From NCBI RefSeq assembly GCF_002910825.1, contig NZ_NEUB01000579.1:1-32438 (forward strand): a stretch of 32,438 nucleotides of DNA, written 5' to 3'. How positions within the stretch are numbered: the first letter of the stretch is position 1; each line of letters starts with the position of its first letter. The stretch comes from Streptomyces sp. SM1. GTDB lineage: Bacteria; Actinomycetota; Actinomycetes; Streptomycetales; Streptomycetaceae. Shown here in pieces: positions 1 to 7,534 of this stretch. The translations under genes and the position numbers were made by a program. Under the pieces are notes generated by a model. That model ran no database searches, had not been told where the DNA came from, and was given only the letters and a program-made list of their open reading frames with translations.

Positions 1-2194
1 CCGGGGACTCGTCGTGGGTCAGGTCCGGCATCCGGTGCAGCCACTTCGGCAGGTACCAGTTGCGCTCGCCGAGCAGCGCCATCACCGCCGGGAGCAGCAC
101 ACCCCGGATGATCGTGGCGTCGATCAGCACCGCCGCCGCCAGGCCGACGCCCATCTGCTTCATGGACTGCATGGACAGCGTGCCGAAGATGGCGAACACG
201 GCGACCATGATGACCGCGGCGCTGGTGACCACGCCGGCCGTGGTGACCACACCGTGCTGGATCGCGTCCCGCGTGCTGCGGCCCCGCATCCGGGCCTCGC
301 GGATCCGGGAGACCACGAAGACGTGGTAGTCCATCGACAGGCCGAACAGGATCACGAACAGGAAGAGCGGCAGCCACGTGATGATGGCGCCGACCCCCTC
401 CGCGCCCACCAGGGACGCGCCCCAGCCGTGCTGGAAGACCGCCACGAGGATGCCGTACGCGGCGCCCACCGACAGCAGGTTCAGCACGATCGAGGTGATC
501 GCGACGGTGATGGAGCGGAACGACAGCAGCATCAGCAGGAAGGCGAAGACCACCACGAAGAGGAAGACCGGGACCACGGAGCCGACCAGCTGGTCGTTGA
601 AGTCCTTGTTCCCGGCGACCTGCCCGGTGATGGGTGCCTCGACCCCGTCCACGGTGCCCAGCGTGGCGGGCCGTACCTCGTCGCGCAGCTTGACCAGGCT
701 CTCGGCCGCCTTGTCCTGGTCGGAGCCGCCCACCAGCGGCACGTAGACGAAGGCGACGTTCTGCCGGCCGTGCACCCTGATCTCGACCGGGCCGCGCGAG
801 GCACCCGAATCGACCGCCTGCGCACGGAAGTCGGCGAGTGCGGCCTTCACCTCGGCCGCGTTGATGTCGTCCGCCCTGACGACCACCTCGGCCGGCTCGG
901 AGCCGCCCGGGAACGCCTCGTTGACGCGGTTGTACGTCTGCACGATCGGCAGCGAGTCGCCGAACTCCTGGTCCAGCGTGAGGTTCTCCGTCTTCATCCC
1001 GACCGCGGGAGCGGCCACGGCGAGCAGCGCGCCGGTCGCCACCACGGCGGCCAGGAGCGGCTTGGCGAGCACCCGCTTCAGTACGGCGGTCCAGAACCGG
1101 CTGTCGTTGCCGCCGTTGGCGCGGCGCTTGCGCAGGAACGGCAGCCTGCCCTTGTCGACCCGCTCGCCCAGCAGCGAGAGGAGCGCGGGCAGGACGGTGA
1201 CGGAACCGACCATGGCGACCGCCACCACCATGAGCGAGGCCAGGCCCATCGCCTCGAACTCGGCGATCCCGGTGAACAGCATGCCCGCCATGGCCACGCA
1301 CACCGTGACACCGGAGACGACGATCGCCCGGCCGCTGGTCGCCGCGGCGATCCGCAGCGCCGTCTGCGCGTCCCGTCCGGCCGCCCGCTCCTCGCGTTCG
1401 CGGCGCAGGTAGAACAGGCAGTAGTCGACCCCGACGGCCAGACCCACCAGCAGCATCACCGAGTTGGCGGTCTCGCTCATCGGCTGGAGGTGGCTGACCA
1501 GCCCCATCAGACCCATCGTCGCGATGATCGCGGTGATCGCCAGCGCCACCGGCAGCAGCGCCGCCACCAGCGCGCCGAACGCGATCAGCAGGATGCCGAG
1601 GGCCACCGGCACCGCGGAGTACTCGGCCTTCTTGAAGTCGTCGCCGAACGCGTCGTCGAACGTCTTCATCATGCTGGCGCCGCCGATCTCCTCGATCCGC
1701 AGCGCCTCGTGGTCCTGCTGGACGCCCGCGACGGCGTCGAGCACCGGTTCGACCCGCTCACCCGCGGTGTCCGAGTCGCCGCGCATGTCGAACTGGACCA
1801 GCGCGCTGTGCCCGTCCTCGGAGATGGTGTCGCTCTCGTACGGCGAGGTCACGTTCGCGACCTCGCCGGTCTTCTCCACGGCCGTGACGACCGCCGTGAC
1901 CGCCGACCGGAACTCCTGGTCCGTGGCGGTCAGACCCTCGTCCTTCGCCTGGACGAGTACGGTCTCACCGGCCGGCTCCTCGATGCCGGCCTCCTCGACG
2001 ATGCGGGCGGCGGTGTTGGTCTCCCCCTTGAGCTGGTCGCTGTTGCCGACATCGACCCGGCCGGCAGCCGAACCGAGTCCCATCGCCAGAACGACGAACA
2101 GCATCCAGATGCCGACGGCCGCCCATCGGTGCCGGGCGCTCCAGCCGCCCGCCCGGGCGGCCAGGCCCCGGACCCGCGTATCTCCGTTCCCCAT
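1..2194 (-). CDS. MMPL family RND-type membrane transporter (3' end cut by window)
   Basis: Integral membrane exporter of the MMPL family, expected to move lipids or other hydrophobic compounds across the cytoplasmic membrane. The reverse frame runs about 731 codons from ATG at 2194 and is still open at base 1, so only the last few residues are probably missing (family members of this type are around 720-760 aa). After one N-terminal helix (WAAVGIWMLFVVLAMGLG) comes an extracytoplasmic domain, then a block of helices (SAVPVALGILLIAFGALVAALLP; SVMLLVGLAVGVDYCLFYLRR; SLMVVAVAMVGSVTVLPALL). The pattern then repeats, with a second loop and helices including LFLFVILFGLSMDYHVFVVSR. The paired GVDYCLFYLRR and SMDYHVFVVSR segments are the MMPL signature. 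GAGGGAG lies 10 nt upstream of the ATG. The substrate is not deducible; no biosynthetic genes are adjacent. Confidence 0.95.
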   Translation of the reverse strand, partial: MGNGDTRVRGLAARAGGWSARHRWAAVGIWMLFVVLAMGLGSAAGRVDVGNSDQLKGETNTAARIVEEAGIEEPAGETVLVQAKDEGLTATDQEFRSAVTAVVTAVEKTGEVANVTSPYESDTISEDGHSALVQFDMRGDSDTAGERVEPVLDAVAGVQQDHEALRIEEIGGASMMKTFDDAFGDDFKKAEYSAVPVALGILLIAFGALVAALLPVALAITAIIATMGLMGLVSHLQPMSETANSVMLLVGLAVGVDYCLFYLRREREERAAGRDAQTALRIAAATSGRAIVVSGVTVCVAMAGMLFTGIAEFEAMGLASLMVVAVAMVGSVTVLPALLSLLGERVDKGRLPFLRKRRANGGNDSRFWTAVLKRVLAKPLLAAVVATGALLAVAAPAVGMKTENLTLDQEFGDSLPIVQTYNRVNEAFPGGSEPAEVVVRADDINAAEVKAALADFRAQAVDSGASRGPVEIRVHGRQNVAFVYVPLVGGSDQDKAAESLVKLRDEVRPATLGTVDGVEAPITGQVAGNKDFNDQLVGSVVPVFLFVVVFAFLLMLLSFRSITVAITSIVLNLLSVGAAYGILVAVFQHGWGASLVGAEGVGAIITWLPLFLFVILFGLSMDYHVFVVSRIREARMRGRSTRDAIQHGVVTTAGVVTSAAVIMVAVFAIFGTLSMQSMKQMGVGLAAAVLIDATIIRGVLLPAVMALLGERNWYLPKWLHRMPDLTHDESP

Positions 2195-2425
2195 GACGGG
2201 CTCGCTCCCTCGTGTGCGGCAGCGACCCCCTGCCGCCACCTGACACTCTCGAAGGTATGGCCCGGGTAAGCGCCTCTCGTCGTGCTGTCCGGTGAAGCTC
2301 CGGGGCCCGATGTCATCCCCTCGGCGTTCGGTCCCTCCACACTGGGGAGGACAGTGGCCCCCTACACGCATCAGGGCACAGGGGGACGGATGATCAGGGT
2401 CGGGCGCCGTCAGCGGTTCCGCAAC

Positions 2426-2438
2426 CTTGTTGAACAAG
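2426..2438. promoter_or_regulatory. 13-bp palindrome, candidate operator
   Basis: CTTGTTGAACAAG is a perfect palindrome with a single central base, AT-rich compared with its surroundings. It lies about 230 bp upstream of the MMPL start and 130 bp upstream of the DUF1697 start, so it could serve either gene. Function is inferred only from symmetry. Confidence 0.35.
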
Positions 2439-2514
2439 TCACAGGTGCGTGTACCGGTTGATCCGGGCCCCCTCGTTCCGCCAGAGTTTCGCGCAGCCCG
2501 CCACGCGCGGACCC

Positions 2515-2560
2515 CGGCCGTCGTGCCCGCCCCCACGGGGCACGACGGCCGTCCTAAGGT
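2515..2560 (+). promoter_or_regulatory. 14-bp inverted repeat plus TAAGGT -10 box upstream of the DUF1697 gene
   Basis: A perfect 14-bp inverted repeat (arms 2515-2528 and 2538-2551, CGGCCGTCGTGCCC and its complement, 9-nt spacer) sits immediately before TAAGGT at 2555-2560. That hexamer lies exactly 7 nt before the ATG at 2568. If it is the -10 of a leaderless transcript, the repeat is centred near -35, which suits a repressor operator. As RNA it could also fold as a hairpin, but no gene reads into it from the left on this strand. Confidence 0.5.
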
Positions 2561-2567
2561 GGGCGGC

Positions 2568-3116
2568 ATGGCGAAGAGATACGCGGCGCTGCTGCGCGGG
2601 ATCAACGTGGGCGGCGGCAGAAAAGTCCCGATGGCCGAACTGCGCACGCTCATGGAGGGCCTCGGGCATGACGGCGTCCGCACCCATCTGCAGAGCGGCC
2701 AGGCCGTGTTCGCCTCGGACCGGGGCGACGAGGAGTCCCTGGCCGCCGGACTGTCCACGGCGATCGAACGGCACTTCGGGTTCGTCGTGGACGTGATCGT
2801 GCGCGACCACGCCTACCTGAAGGGCATCGTCGAGGACTGCCCGTACCCGGCCGGCGAACTGGAGCCCAGGCAGCTCCACGTCACCTACTTCTCCGCAGCC
2901 GTCACGCCCGACCGCTTCGCCGGGATCGACCGAGCGGCCCACCTGCCGGAGGAGTTCAGCCTCGGAGACCGCGCGCTCTACCTGTACGCCCCGAACGGCC
3001 TGGGCCGCTCCCAACTCGCCGAGAAACTGTCCCGGCCCCGCGTCGGCAAGGGTGTCATCGCCACCACCCGCAACTGGAACACGGTGACGGAGCTCGTGGA
3101 ACTCACCGGCGACTGA
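2568..3116 (+). CDS. DUF1697 family protein
   Basis: 182-aa DUF1697 protein of unknown biochemical role. The N-terminus MAKRYAALLRGINVGGGRKV matches the family's opening motif (Y-x-A-L-L-R-G-I-N-V-G-G), and the C-terminal part has the usual basic R-x-x-x-G-x-x-A-T-T-R-N-W-x-T-V segment near residues 158-175. The frame stays open upstream to a TTG at 2427, but homology begins at ATG 2568 and TAAGGT lies 7 nt before that ATG, so a leaderless transcript from this start is the best reading. The next gene, broken, begins 87 bp downstream on the same strand with its own promoter-like box. Confidence 0.88.
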   Translation: MAKRYAALLRGINVGGGRKVPMAELRTLMEGLGHDGVRTHLQSGQAVFASDRGDEESLAAGLSTAIERHFGFVVDVIVRDHAYLKGIVEDCPYPAGELEPRQLHVTYFSAAVTPDRFAGIDRAAHLPEEFSLGDRALYLYAPNGLGRSQLAEKLSRPRVGKGVIATTRNWNTVTELVELTGD

Positions 3117-3137
3117 CCCGGGCAGGGCAGCCGGGAT

Positions 3138-3169
3138 TGGACCAGTGGCCGGGCGGCGAACTGGACCAG
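3138..3169. promoter_or_regulatory. Direct repeat TGGACCAG x2 upstream of the nitroreductase-like pseudogene
   Basis: TGGACCAG occurs at 3138-3145 and again at 3162-3169, 24 bp apart start to start. Both copies lie just upstream of a TACGGT box (3191-3196) placed 7 nt before the ATG at 3204. Spaced direct repeats before a promoter suggest a regulator site, but no regulator gene is adjacent. Confidence 0.35.
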
Positions 3170-3203
3170 GACCCCGCTCCCGGCCGCGCATACGGTCGAC
3201 GGC

Positions 3204-3829
3204 ATGAGCAATGGATCACCCACCCGTGTCGACTGCTGGTTCGACCCCGCCTGTCCCTTCGCCTGGATCACCTCCCGCTGGCTGCTGGAGGTCGAACGGC
3301 GACGCCCCCTCGATCTGCGCTTCCGTGTGATGAGCCTCCACCTGCACAACGTAGGCAACGAGCTCCCCGACTGGTACCGGGACCTGGTCGACCGCTCCGT
3401 CGGCCCGGTACGGGTGTCGGTGGCCGCGGCCGAACGGCACGGCGAGAAGGTGCTGCGAGACCTCTACACCGCTCTCGGCACGCGGATCCACGAGCGCGCC
3501 GTCGACGACTTCGACACCGTGATCGCCGAAGCCCTCACCGAACTCGGCCTGCCCGCCTGCCCGCCGGCCTGGCGGCCGCCGCGCACGACCCGGCCCACGA
3601 CGACGCCGTGCGCCGCAGCCACGCGGCGGGCGCCGAAGCGGACACGGGCGCCTACGTGGGGACGCCGACCCTTCACGTCGACGGGACCGTCTGGTTCGGA
3701 CCCGTCCTGCGGGCGGTCCCCCGGGGCGAGCGGGCGGCAGAACTCTTCGACAGCTTCCGGGTGCTGGCCGGTGACGCCGACTTCTTCGAGCTGAAGCGGA
3801 CCCGGACGGGCGGCCTGTCCTTCGCCTGA
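3204..3829 (+). pseudogene. Frameshifted DsbA-fold mycothiol-dependent nitroreductase-like (Rv2466c family) gene
   Basis: The first frame encodes a thioredoxin/DsbA-fold protein close to mycobacterial Rv2466c: [18 protein letters not shown] at the active site, then [19 protein letters not shown] and [18 protein letters not shown]. It keeps the right frame to ELGLPA near 3556 and then loses it. The rest of the family sequence ([37 protein letters not shown] with the cis-Pro motif, ELKRTRTG) continues in another frame to a TGA at 3829. The switch falls on a tandem duplication of CCTGCCCG; deleting one copy restores [14 protein letters not shown] and an intact product of about 205 aa. The motif is CPFA rather than the CPWC known for Rv2466c, so the ancestral protein had one active-site Cys. 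TACGGT lies 7 nt before the ATG. A sequencing error is the main alternative. Confidence 0.85.
3548..3565 (+). repeat. Tandem repeat (CCTGCCCG, 2.25 copies) causing a frameshift
   Basis: CCTGCCCG at 3548-3555 is repeated at 3556-3563 and followed by CC of a partial third copy. An 8-bp unit changes the reading frame, and removing one unit exactly restores the protein family sequence. This looks like a replication-slippage duplication. Confidence 0.85.
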
Positions 3830-3831
3830 GG

Positions 3832-3860
3832 ACCGGGCCGGCCCCGCCCGCCGGGCCGGT
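3832..3860. terminator. Candidate bidirectional terminator between convergent genes
   Basis: Arms 3832-3842 and 3850-3860 pair over 11 positions with one G.G mismatch, leaving a 7-nt loop. It fills the space between the plus-strand pseudogene stop and the minus-strand chelatase stop, where a shared terminator is expected. There is no U-run, as is usual in this GC-rich group. Confidence 0.5.
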
Positions 3861-4597
3861 CAGGCGCCGACCACCGCGAGCACGGGGACCCGCGCCGCGT
3901 CGTACCGCTCCAGCGCCACGCGCGCCACCTCCGGCGCCGCACCCAGCACGTCCGCCAGGACGTCCGCCCCCGCCGCGCCCCGGGCGATACGGTCCGGCAG
4001 GAAACCGGGGGCCAGTACGTACGGCGCGACGGCGACGCGGGCGCAGCCGAGGTCGCGCAGTTCACGTACCGCCTGCTCGGTGCGGGGGAGGGCCGCGGAG
4101 GCGAACGCAGGCCGCACGGCGCACCAACCGGTGTGCCGCCACTCCCGCGCGATTTCTGCGATCACTGCGATCGCCTCCGGGTCGGAGGACCCCGCCGAGG
4201 CCAGTACGACCCCGGTCGAGGACTTGTCGGCGGGCGTCAGGCCCGCCTCGTACAGCCGGCGCTCAAGGGCCGAGAGCAGCAGCGGGGACGGGCCGAGCAC
4301 CTCGGCCTGGCGGATCCGCAGCCGCGGCGGAGCCTCCGCCAGCACGGCCGGGATGTCCGACTTGGCGTGGAAGGCGCGGGTCAGCAGCAGCGGAAGCGCC
4401 ACCACGTCACGGACGCCCTCCGCGTCCAGGGACTCCAGCACCCCTTTCACCGAGGGGATGTTGAAGTCCAGGAAGCCCGTCTCCACCCGCAGCCCGGGCC
4501 GCAGCGACCGCACCCGCCGCACCAGGTCGTGCACGGTCGCGGCGTGCCGCGGATCGCGGCTGCCGTGGGCGATGACGAGAAGTACCGGACGACGCAT
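3860..4597 (-). CDS. CbiX/SirB-type sirohydrochlorin chelatase
   Basis: 245-aa two-domain CbiX-family protein, expected to insert a metal into sirohydrochlorin; here Fe2+ to make the sirohaem needed by the sulfite reductase of the same cluster. The N-terminal VLLVIAHGSRDPRH carries the metal-binding/catalytic His (residue 11), and AFHAKSDIP supplies the second conserved His of the first domain. The second domain begins near VVLASAGSSDPEA and keeps the fold but not the His motif. ATG at 4597 is 8 nt after the ssuC stop, with GAGG about 7 nt upstream, so it is the last gene of the sulfur run. A cobalt chelatase role cannot be excluded from sequence, but the context favours iron. Confidence 0.87.
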   Translation of the reverse strand: MRRPVLLVIAHGSRDPRHAATVHDLVRRVRSLRPGLRVETGFLDFNIPSVKGVLESLDAEGVRDVVALPLLLTRAFHAKSDIPAVLAEAPPRLRIRQAEVLGPSPLLLSALERRLYEAGLTPADKSSTGVVLASAGSSDPEAIAVIAEIAREWRHTGWCAVRPAFASAALPRTEQAVRELRDLGCARVAVAPYVLAPGFLPDRIARGAAGADVLADVLGAAPEVARVALERYDAARVPVLAVVGA

Positions 4598-4605
4598 GAG
4601 GTGCC

Positions 4606-5502
4606 TCAGCTCCTCACCAGCAGGCCGCGGCTGCGCAGTACCCAGCGTTCCAGCGGGCTGAAGACGAGCAGGTCGATGGCGATGCCGACGGTGAGGATGA
4701 GCAGGATGGCCTCGAAGACCATGGCCATGTCGCTGGCGTTGCGGCCGTTCTCCAGCAGTTGTCCGAGGCCGATGCCGAGGTCGGGGAAGGAGGCGATGAT
4801 CTCGGCGGCCATGAGGGAGCGCCAGGAGAAGGCCCAGCCCTGTTTGAGGCCCGCCACGTAGCCGGGCAGTGCGGCGGGCAGCACGATGTGCCAGGTGCCC
4901 TTCAGCCCGGTCGCGCCCAGGGTGCGGCCGGCGCGCAGGAAGAGCGGGGGGACCTGGGAGACGCCGGAGACCAGGCCGTTGGCGATGGAGGGGACGGCGC
5001 CGAGGAGGATGACGGCGTACATCATGGAGTTGTTCAGGCCCAGCCAGATCACCGCGGGCGGCACCCATGCCACCGACGGCAGGGACTGCAGGCCGGACAG
5101 GATCGGGCCGATCGCGGCGCGGATCACCTTCACCCGTGCGACCAGCAGCCCCAGCGGGGTGCCGATCAGGAGGGCGAAGAAGAAGCCGAGCAGACCGCGC
5201 GAGACGCTGGTCCAGATGTAGCCGAGCAACTCGCCCTGGAGCCACGCCTCACGGAGGACGTCCCACACCGCGCCCGGGGAGGGCAGCTTGGTCGGATCGT
5301 CCACGATCCCGAAGGAGACCAGCGCCTGCCACACGGCCAGCACCAGCGCGACGGCGACGACCGGCGGCAGGACCTTCTCCCTCAGGGTCTGCCGCAGCGG
5401 CCGACGGCCGGTCTGCACCGTCTCCAGGGCGTCGAGGCCCGCCTCCAGACCGGCGAGGTCGCCCCCGTCCCTGTCCTTCGCGGTCGTCTCAGTGCTGGCC
5501 AT
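4606..5502 (-). CDS. ssuC: ABC transporter permease, SsuC/TauC type (sulfonate/nitrate/taurine class)
   Basis: 298-aa inner-membrane permease with about six helices and the BPD_transp_1 domain. Recognisable segments are VVAVALVLAVWQALVSFGIV (first helix), LLGFFFALLIGTPLGLLVAR, SLPSVAWVPPAVIWLGLNN, and the ATPase-contacting EAA-like loop GATGLKGTWHIVLPAALPGYVAGLKQG. The ATG at 5502 overlaps the upstream ATPase gene by 14 nt and has GGGGAGA about 10 nt before it; an in-frame GTG at 5520 is less well placed. It pairs with the ATPase and binding protein upstream. The sulfonate label comes from family resemblance; genes around it concern sulfate activation, so the true substrate is open. Confidence 0.9.
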   Translation of the reverse strand: MASTETTAKDRDGGDLAGLEAGLDALETVQTGRRPLRQTLREKVLPPVVAVALVLAVWQALVSFGIVDDPTKLPSPGAVWDVLREAWLQGELLGYIWTSVSRGLLGFFFALLIGTPLGLLVARVKVIRAAIGPILSGLQSLPSVAWVPPAVIWLGLNNSMMYAVILLGAVPSIANGLVSGVSQVPPLFLRAGRTLGATGLKGTWHIVLPAALPGYVAGLKQGWAFSWRSLMAAEIIASFPDLGIGLGQLLENGRNASDMAMVFEAILLILTVGIAIDLLVFSPLERWVLRSRGLLVRS

Positions 5503-6277
5503 GACGGCGGATCTCCCCACGGAGTTCTTCGGTGATCTCGACGGACAGTTCCGCCACGGCGGTGTCCTCGATGCGGCGCGGGTGCGGGATGCCGACCGTC
5601 CACTGACGGGCGATCCGGCCCGGACGGGAGGACAGCAGCACCACCCGCTGCGCGAGCCGGACCGCCTCGCGCACGTTGTGCGTCACGAACAGCACCGACA
5701 GCCGCGTCTCGCGCCAGATCCGGGTCAGCTCGTCGTGCAGCACGTCCCGGGTGATGGCGTCCAGGGCCGCGAACGGCTCGTCCATCAGCAGCAGACTGCT
5801 CTCCTGGGCCAGCGCGCGGGCCAGCGCGACCCGCTGGCGCATACCGCCGGACAGCTCGTGCACCCGCTTGCCGTACGCACCCTTCAGCCGGACGAGCTCC
5901 AGCAGTTCCTCGGCCCGTCCCCGGCGCTCGTTCTTCGGCACGCCCCGCAGTCTCAGGGCGAGTTCGATGTTCTTGCCGGCGGTCAGCCAGGGGAAGAGCG
6001 CGTGTTCCTGGAACATCAGGGCCGGCCGGCCGTCCGTGGTGATCGTGCCGGCCGTGGGGCGGTCGAGCCCCGCGACCAGGTTGAGCAGCGTCGACTTGCC
6101 GCAGCCGGAGGCACCCAGGAGGGTGACGAACTCACCGGGCGCGACATCGAGCGTGATGTCGTCCAGCACGAGCTGCTGTCCGGCGGGCCCGGCGAACGAC
6201 TTCGAGACGTGCTCGATCCGGGCGGCGTGCGTGGCCGCCTCGGCGCCGTCGGCGGCCTTGGCGAGGGTCGTGGCCAT
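5489..6277 (-). CDS. ssuB: ABC transporter ATP-binding protein, SsuB/TauB type
   Basis: 262-aa cytoplasmic ATPase of the nitrate/sulfonate/taurine importer class. Walker A is GASGCGKST (residues 55-63), the Q-loop lies in MFQEHALFPW, the signature is LSGGM (142-146), Walker B is LLLMDEPFAALD (162-173) and the switch His is in FVTHN (H200). Start ATG 6277 is chosen over GTG 6286 because GGAGG (6290-6286) lies 8 nt before the ATG, and the GTG overlaps that site. It follows ssuA by 36 bp and overlaps ssuC by 14 nt, as expected for translational coupling of the ATPase and its permease. Confidence 0.93.
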   Translation of the reverse strand: MATTLAKAADGAEAATHAARIEHVSKSFAGPAGQQLVLDDITLDVAPGEFVTLLGASGCGKSTLLNLVAGLDRPTAGTITTDGRPALMFQEHALFPWLTAGKNIELALRLRGVPKNERRGRAEELLELVRLKGAYGKRVHELSGGMRQRVALARALAQESSLLLMDEPFAALDAITRDVLHDELTRIWRETRLSVLFVTHNVREAVRLAQRVVLLSSRPGRIARQWTVGIPHPRRIEDTAVAELSVEITEELRGEIRRHGQH

Positions 6278-6313
6278 GGTCGTCACCTCCTGGGAACTGG
6301 TCGTGATCCGGAC

Positions 6314-7417
6314 CTACTTGACGCCGAGGCCGGCGTCGTCGACGGCGGGCTCACCCGCGGCCTTCAGGACCTGGTTGAGCAGCGTGAGGTCGTAGATGCC
6401 CCTCAGGTCGGGCTCTTCCAGCAGGCCCGCCCTGACGGCGTGCTCCGCCTGCGAGCCGAGGGTGGCGGCCAGCGGGTCGTCGGTGAACCTGATCGACTTC
6501 CACGCCGGGTCGAGCACCTCGGCCGGCAACGCCTTGCCGGAGTCGGCCTCCAACTGCTTGTTGGCGGCGGCCTTCGCCTCCTCCGGGTTGGCGTTGATCC
6601 ACCGGTTGGCCTCGACGGACGCCTTCAGTACCGCCTCGACGGCCTTCGGGTGCTCCTCCAGGAACTCCTGTCGCACGATGATGTTCGTGATCACGAACTT
6701 CTCGTCCGGCCACAGCGTCGCCTCGTCCAGCAGTACCTTGCCGCCCTGCGCGACCAGCTTCGAGGCGGTCGGCTCCGGCACCCAGGCGCCGTCGATCGAC
6801 CCGGCCCTGAACGCGTCCGGGGTGACCTTGTTGGCGCTGCGGACCACCGTGACGTCGCCCGTGCCACTCTGGGCGTCGACCTTCCAGCCCTGCTCTGCCG
6901 CCCAGTTGAGGAACGCGACGTCCTGGGTGTTGCCGAGCTGAGGGGTCGCGATCCGTTTGCCCCTGACGTCCTTCAGCGACTTCACCCTGTCCGGGTTCAC
7001 CACGAGGCTCACCCCGCCGGACGCCGAACCGCCGATGATCCGCAGGTTCTTGCCGCCCGACTTGGTGTAGCCGTTGACGGACGGGGACGGGCCGATGAAA
7101 CCGATGTCTATGGAGCCGGAGTTGAGTGCCTCGATCTCGGACGGGCCTGCGTTGAAGACGGCGTACTTCGCTTCCGTGCCGCCCAGTTCCCTCTGGAACA
7201 GGCCCTTCCGGTTGCCCACCAGGGCGGTGCCGTGGGTGAGGTTGCCGAAGTAGCCGATCCGGACGGAGCCGAGTCCGTCGATCGTCTTCGCCCCGGCGGC
7301 GACCTTCACGGAGTCGTCGTCCTTCGCCTCGGACCCGTAGCCGCAGGCGGCCAGGGTGAGCAGCGGAAGCGCGGCTATCACCGCGAGGGTACGGCGCAGG
7401 GCGGTTGTGGCAGGCAC
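6314..7417 (-). CDS. ssuA: ABC transporter substrate-binding lipoprotein, SsuA type
   Basis: 367-aa periplasmic-binding-protein homologue anchored by lipid. The signal peptide ends in LTLAAC, with the lipidated Cys at residue 25 if translation begins at GTG 7417. AGAGGA lies 9 nt before that GTG, whereas the in-frame GTG at 7450 has a poorer site. The mature part follows the SsuA/TauA pattern: VRIGYFGNLTHGTALVG, IDIGFIGPSPSVNGY, LKDVRGKRIATPQLGNTQDVAFLNW and IDGAWVPEPTASKLV. It is the first gene of an ssuABC unit lying about 235 bp after cysN, with a strong hairpin between. No FMN-dependent sulfonate monooxygenase (ssuD) is present in the window. Confidence 0.92.
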   Translation of the reverse strand: MPATTALRRTLAVIAALPLLTLAACGYGSEAKDDDSVKVAAGAKTIDGLGSVRIGYFGNLTHGTALVGNRKGLFQRELGGTEAKYAVFNAGPSEIEALNSGSIDIGFIGPSPSVNGYTKSGGKNLRIIGGSASGGVSLVVNPDRVKSLKDVRGKRIATPQLGNTQDVAFLNWAAEQGWKVDAQSGTGDVTVVRSANKVTPDAFRAGSIDGAWVPEPTASKLVAQGGKVLLDEATLWPDEKFVITNIIVRQEFLEEHPKAVEAVLKASVEANRWINANPEEAKAAANKQLEADSGKALPAEVLDPAWKSIRFTDDPLAATLGSQAEHAVRAGLLEEPDLRGIYDLTLLNQVLKAAGEPAVDDAGLGVK

Positions 7418-7534
7418 GGGAGGTGTTCCTCTCGGAGGCCCGGCGGTCACGGTCTACTCAGGCCGTGGCCGGGAAGTCGGCAGGTTTTCGTCTACGGCGG
7501 CGGGGGGTGAGGGCGCGCGAGCGGTGCGCGTACG

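Larger units (their letters stand above)
2195..2567. other. Divergent intergenic region between MMPL gene and DUF1697 gene
   Basis: 373 bp between two divergently transcribed genes, without a convincing gene. It must hold both promoters. Visible elements are a 13-bp palindrome at 2426-2438 and a 14-bp inverted repeat followed by a TAAGGT box at 2515-2560. On the minus strand a TACCTT hexamer at 2257-2252 could be a -10 for the MMPL gene, but I found no matching -35. Confidence 0.6.

Noticed and set aside
14-2269. A 751-codon open frame on the plus strand opposite the MMPL gene
   Set aside because: It is rich in Arg, His, Asp and Gln and has no domain, as expected from reading a GC-rich gene backwards. 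The minus strand encodes a complete membrane protein with MMPL motifs.
2427-2567. Longer N-terminus for the DUF1697 protein from TTG 2427
   Set aside because: The extra 47 residues are not family-like, and the stretch holds the inverted repeat and promoter box. Homology starts at 2568.
5288-7510. A 740-codon plus-strand frame opposite ssuABC
   Set aside because: Its composition is that of an antisense frame, and the ssu genes on the other strand have full motif sets.
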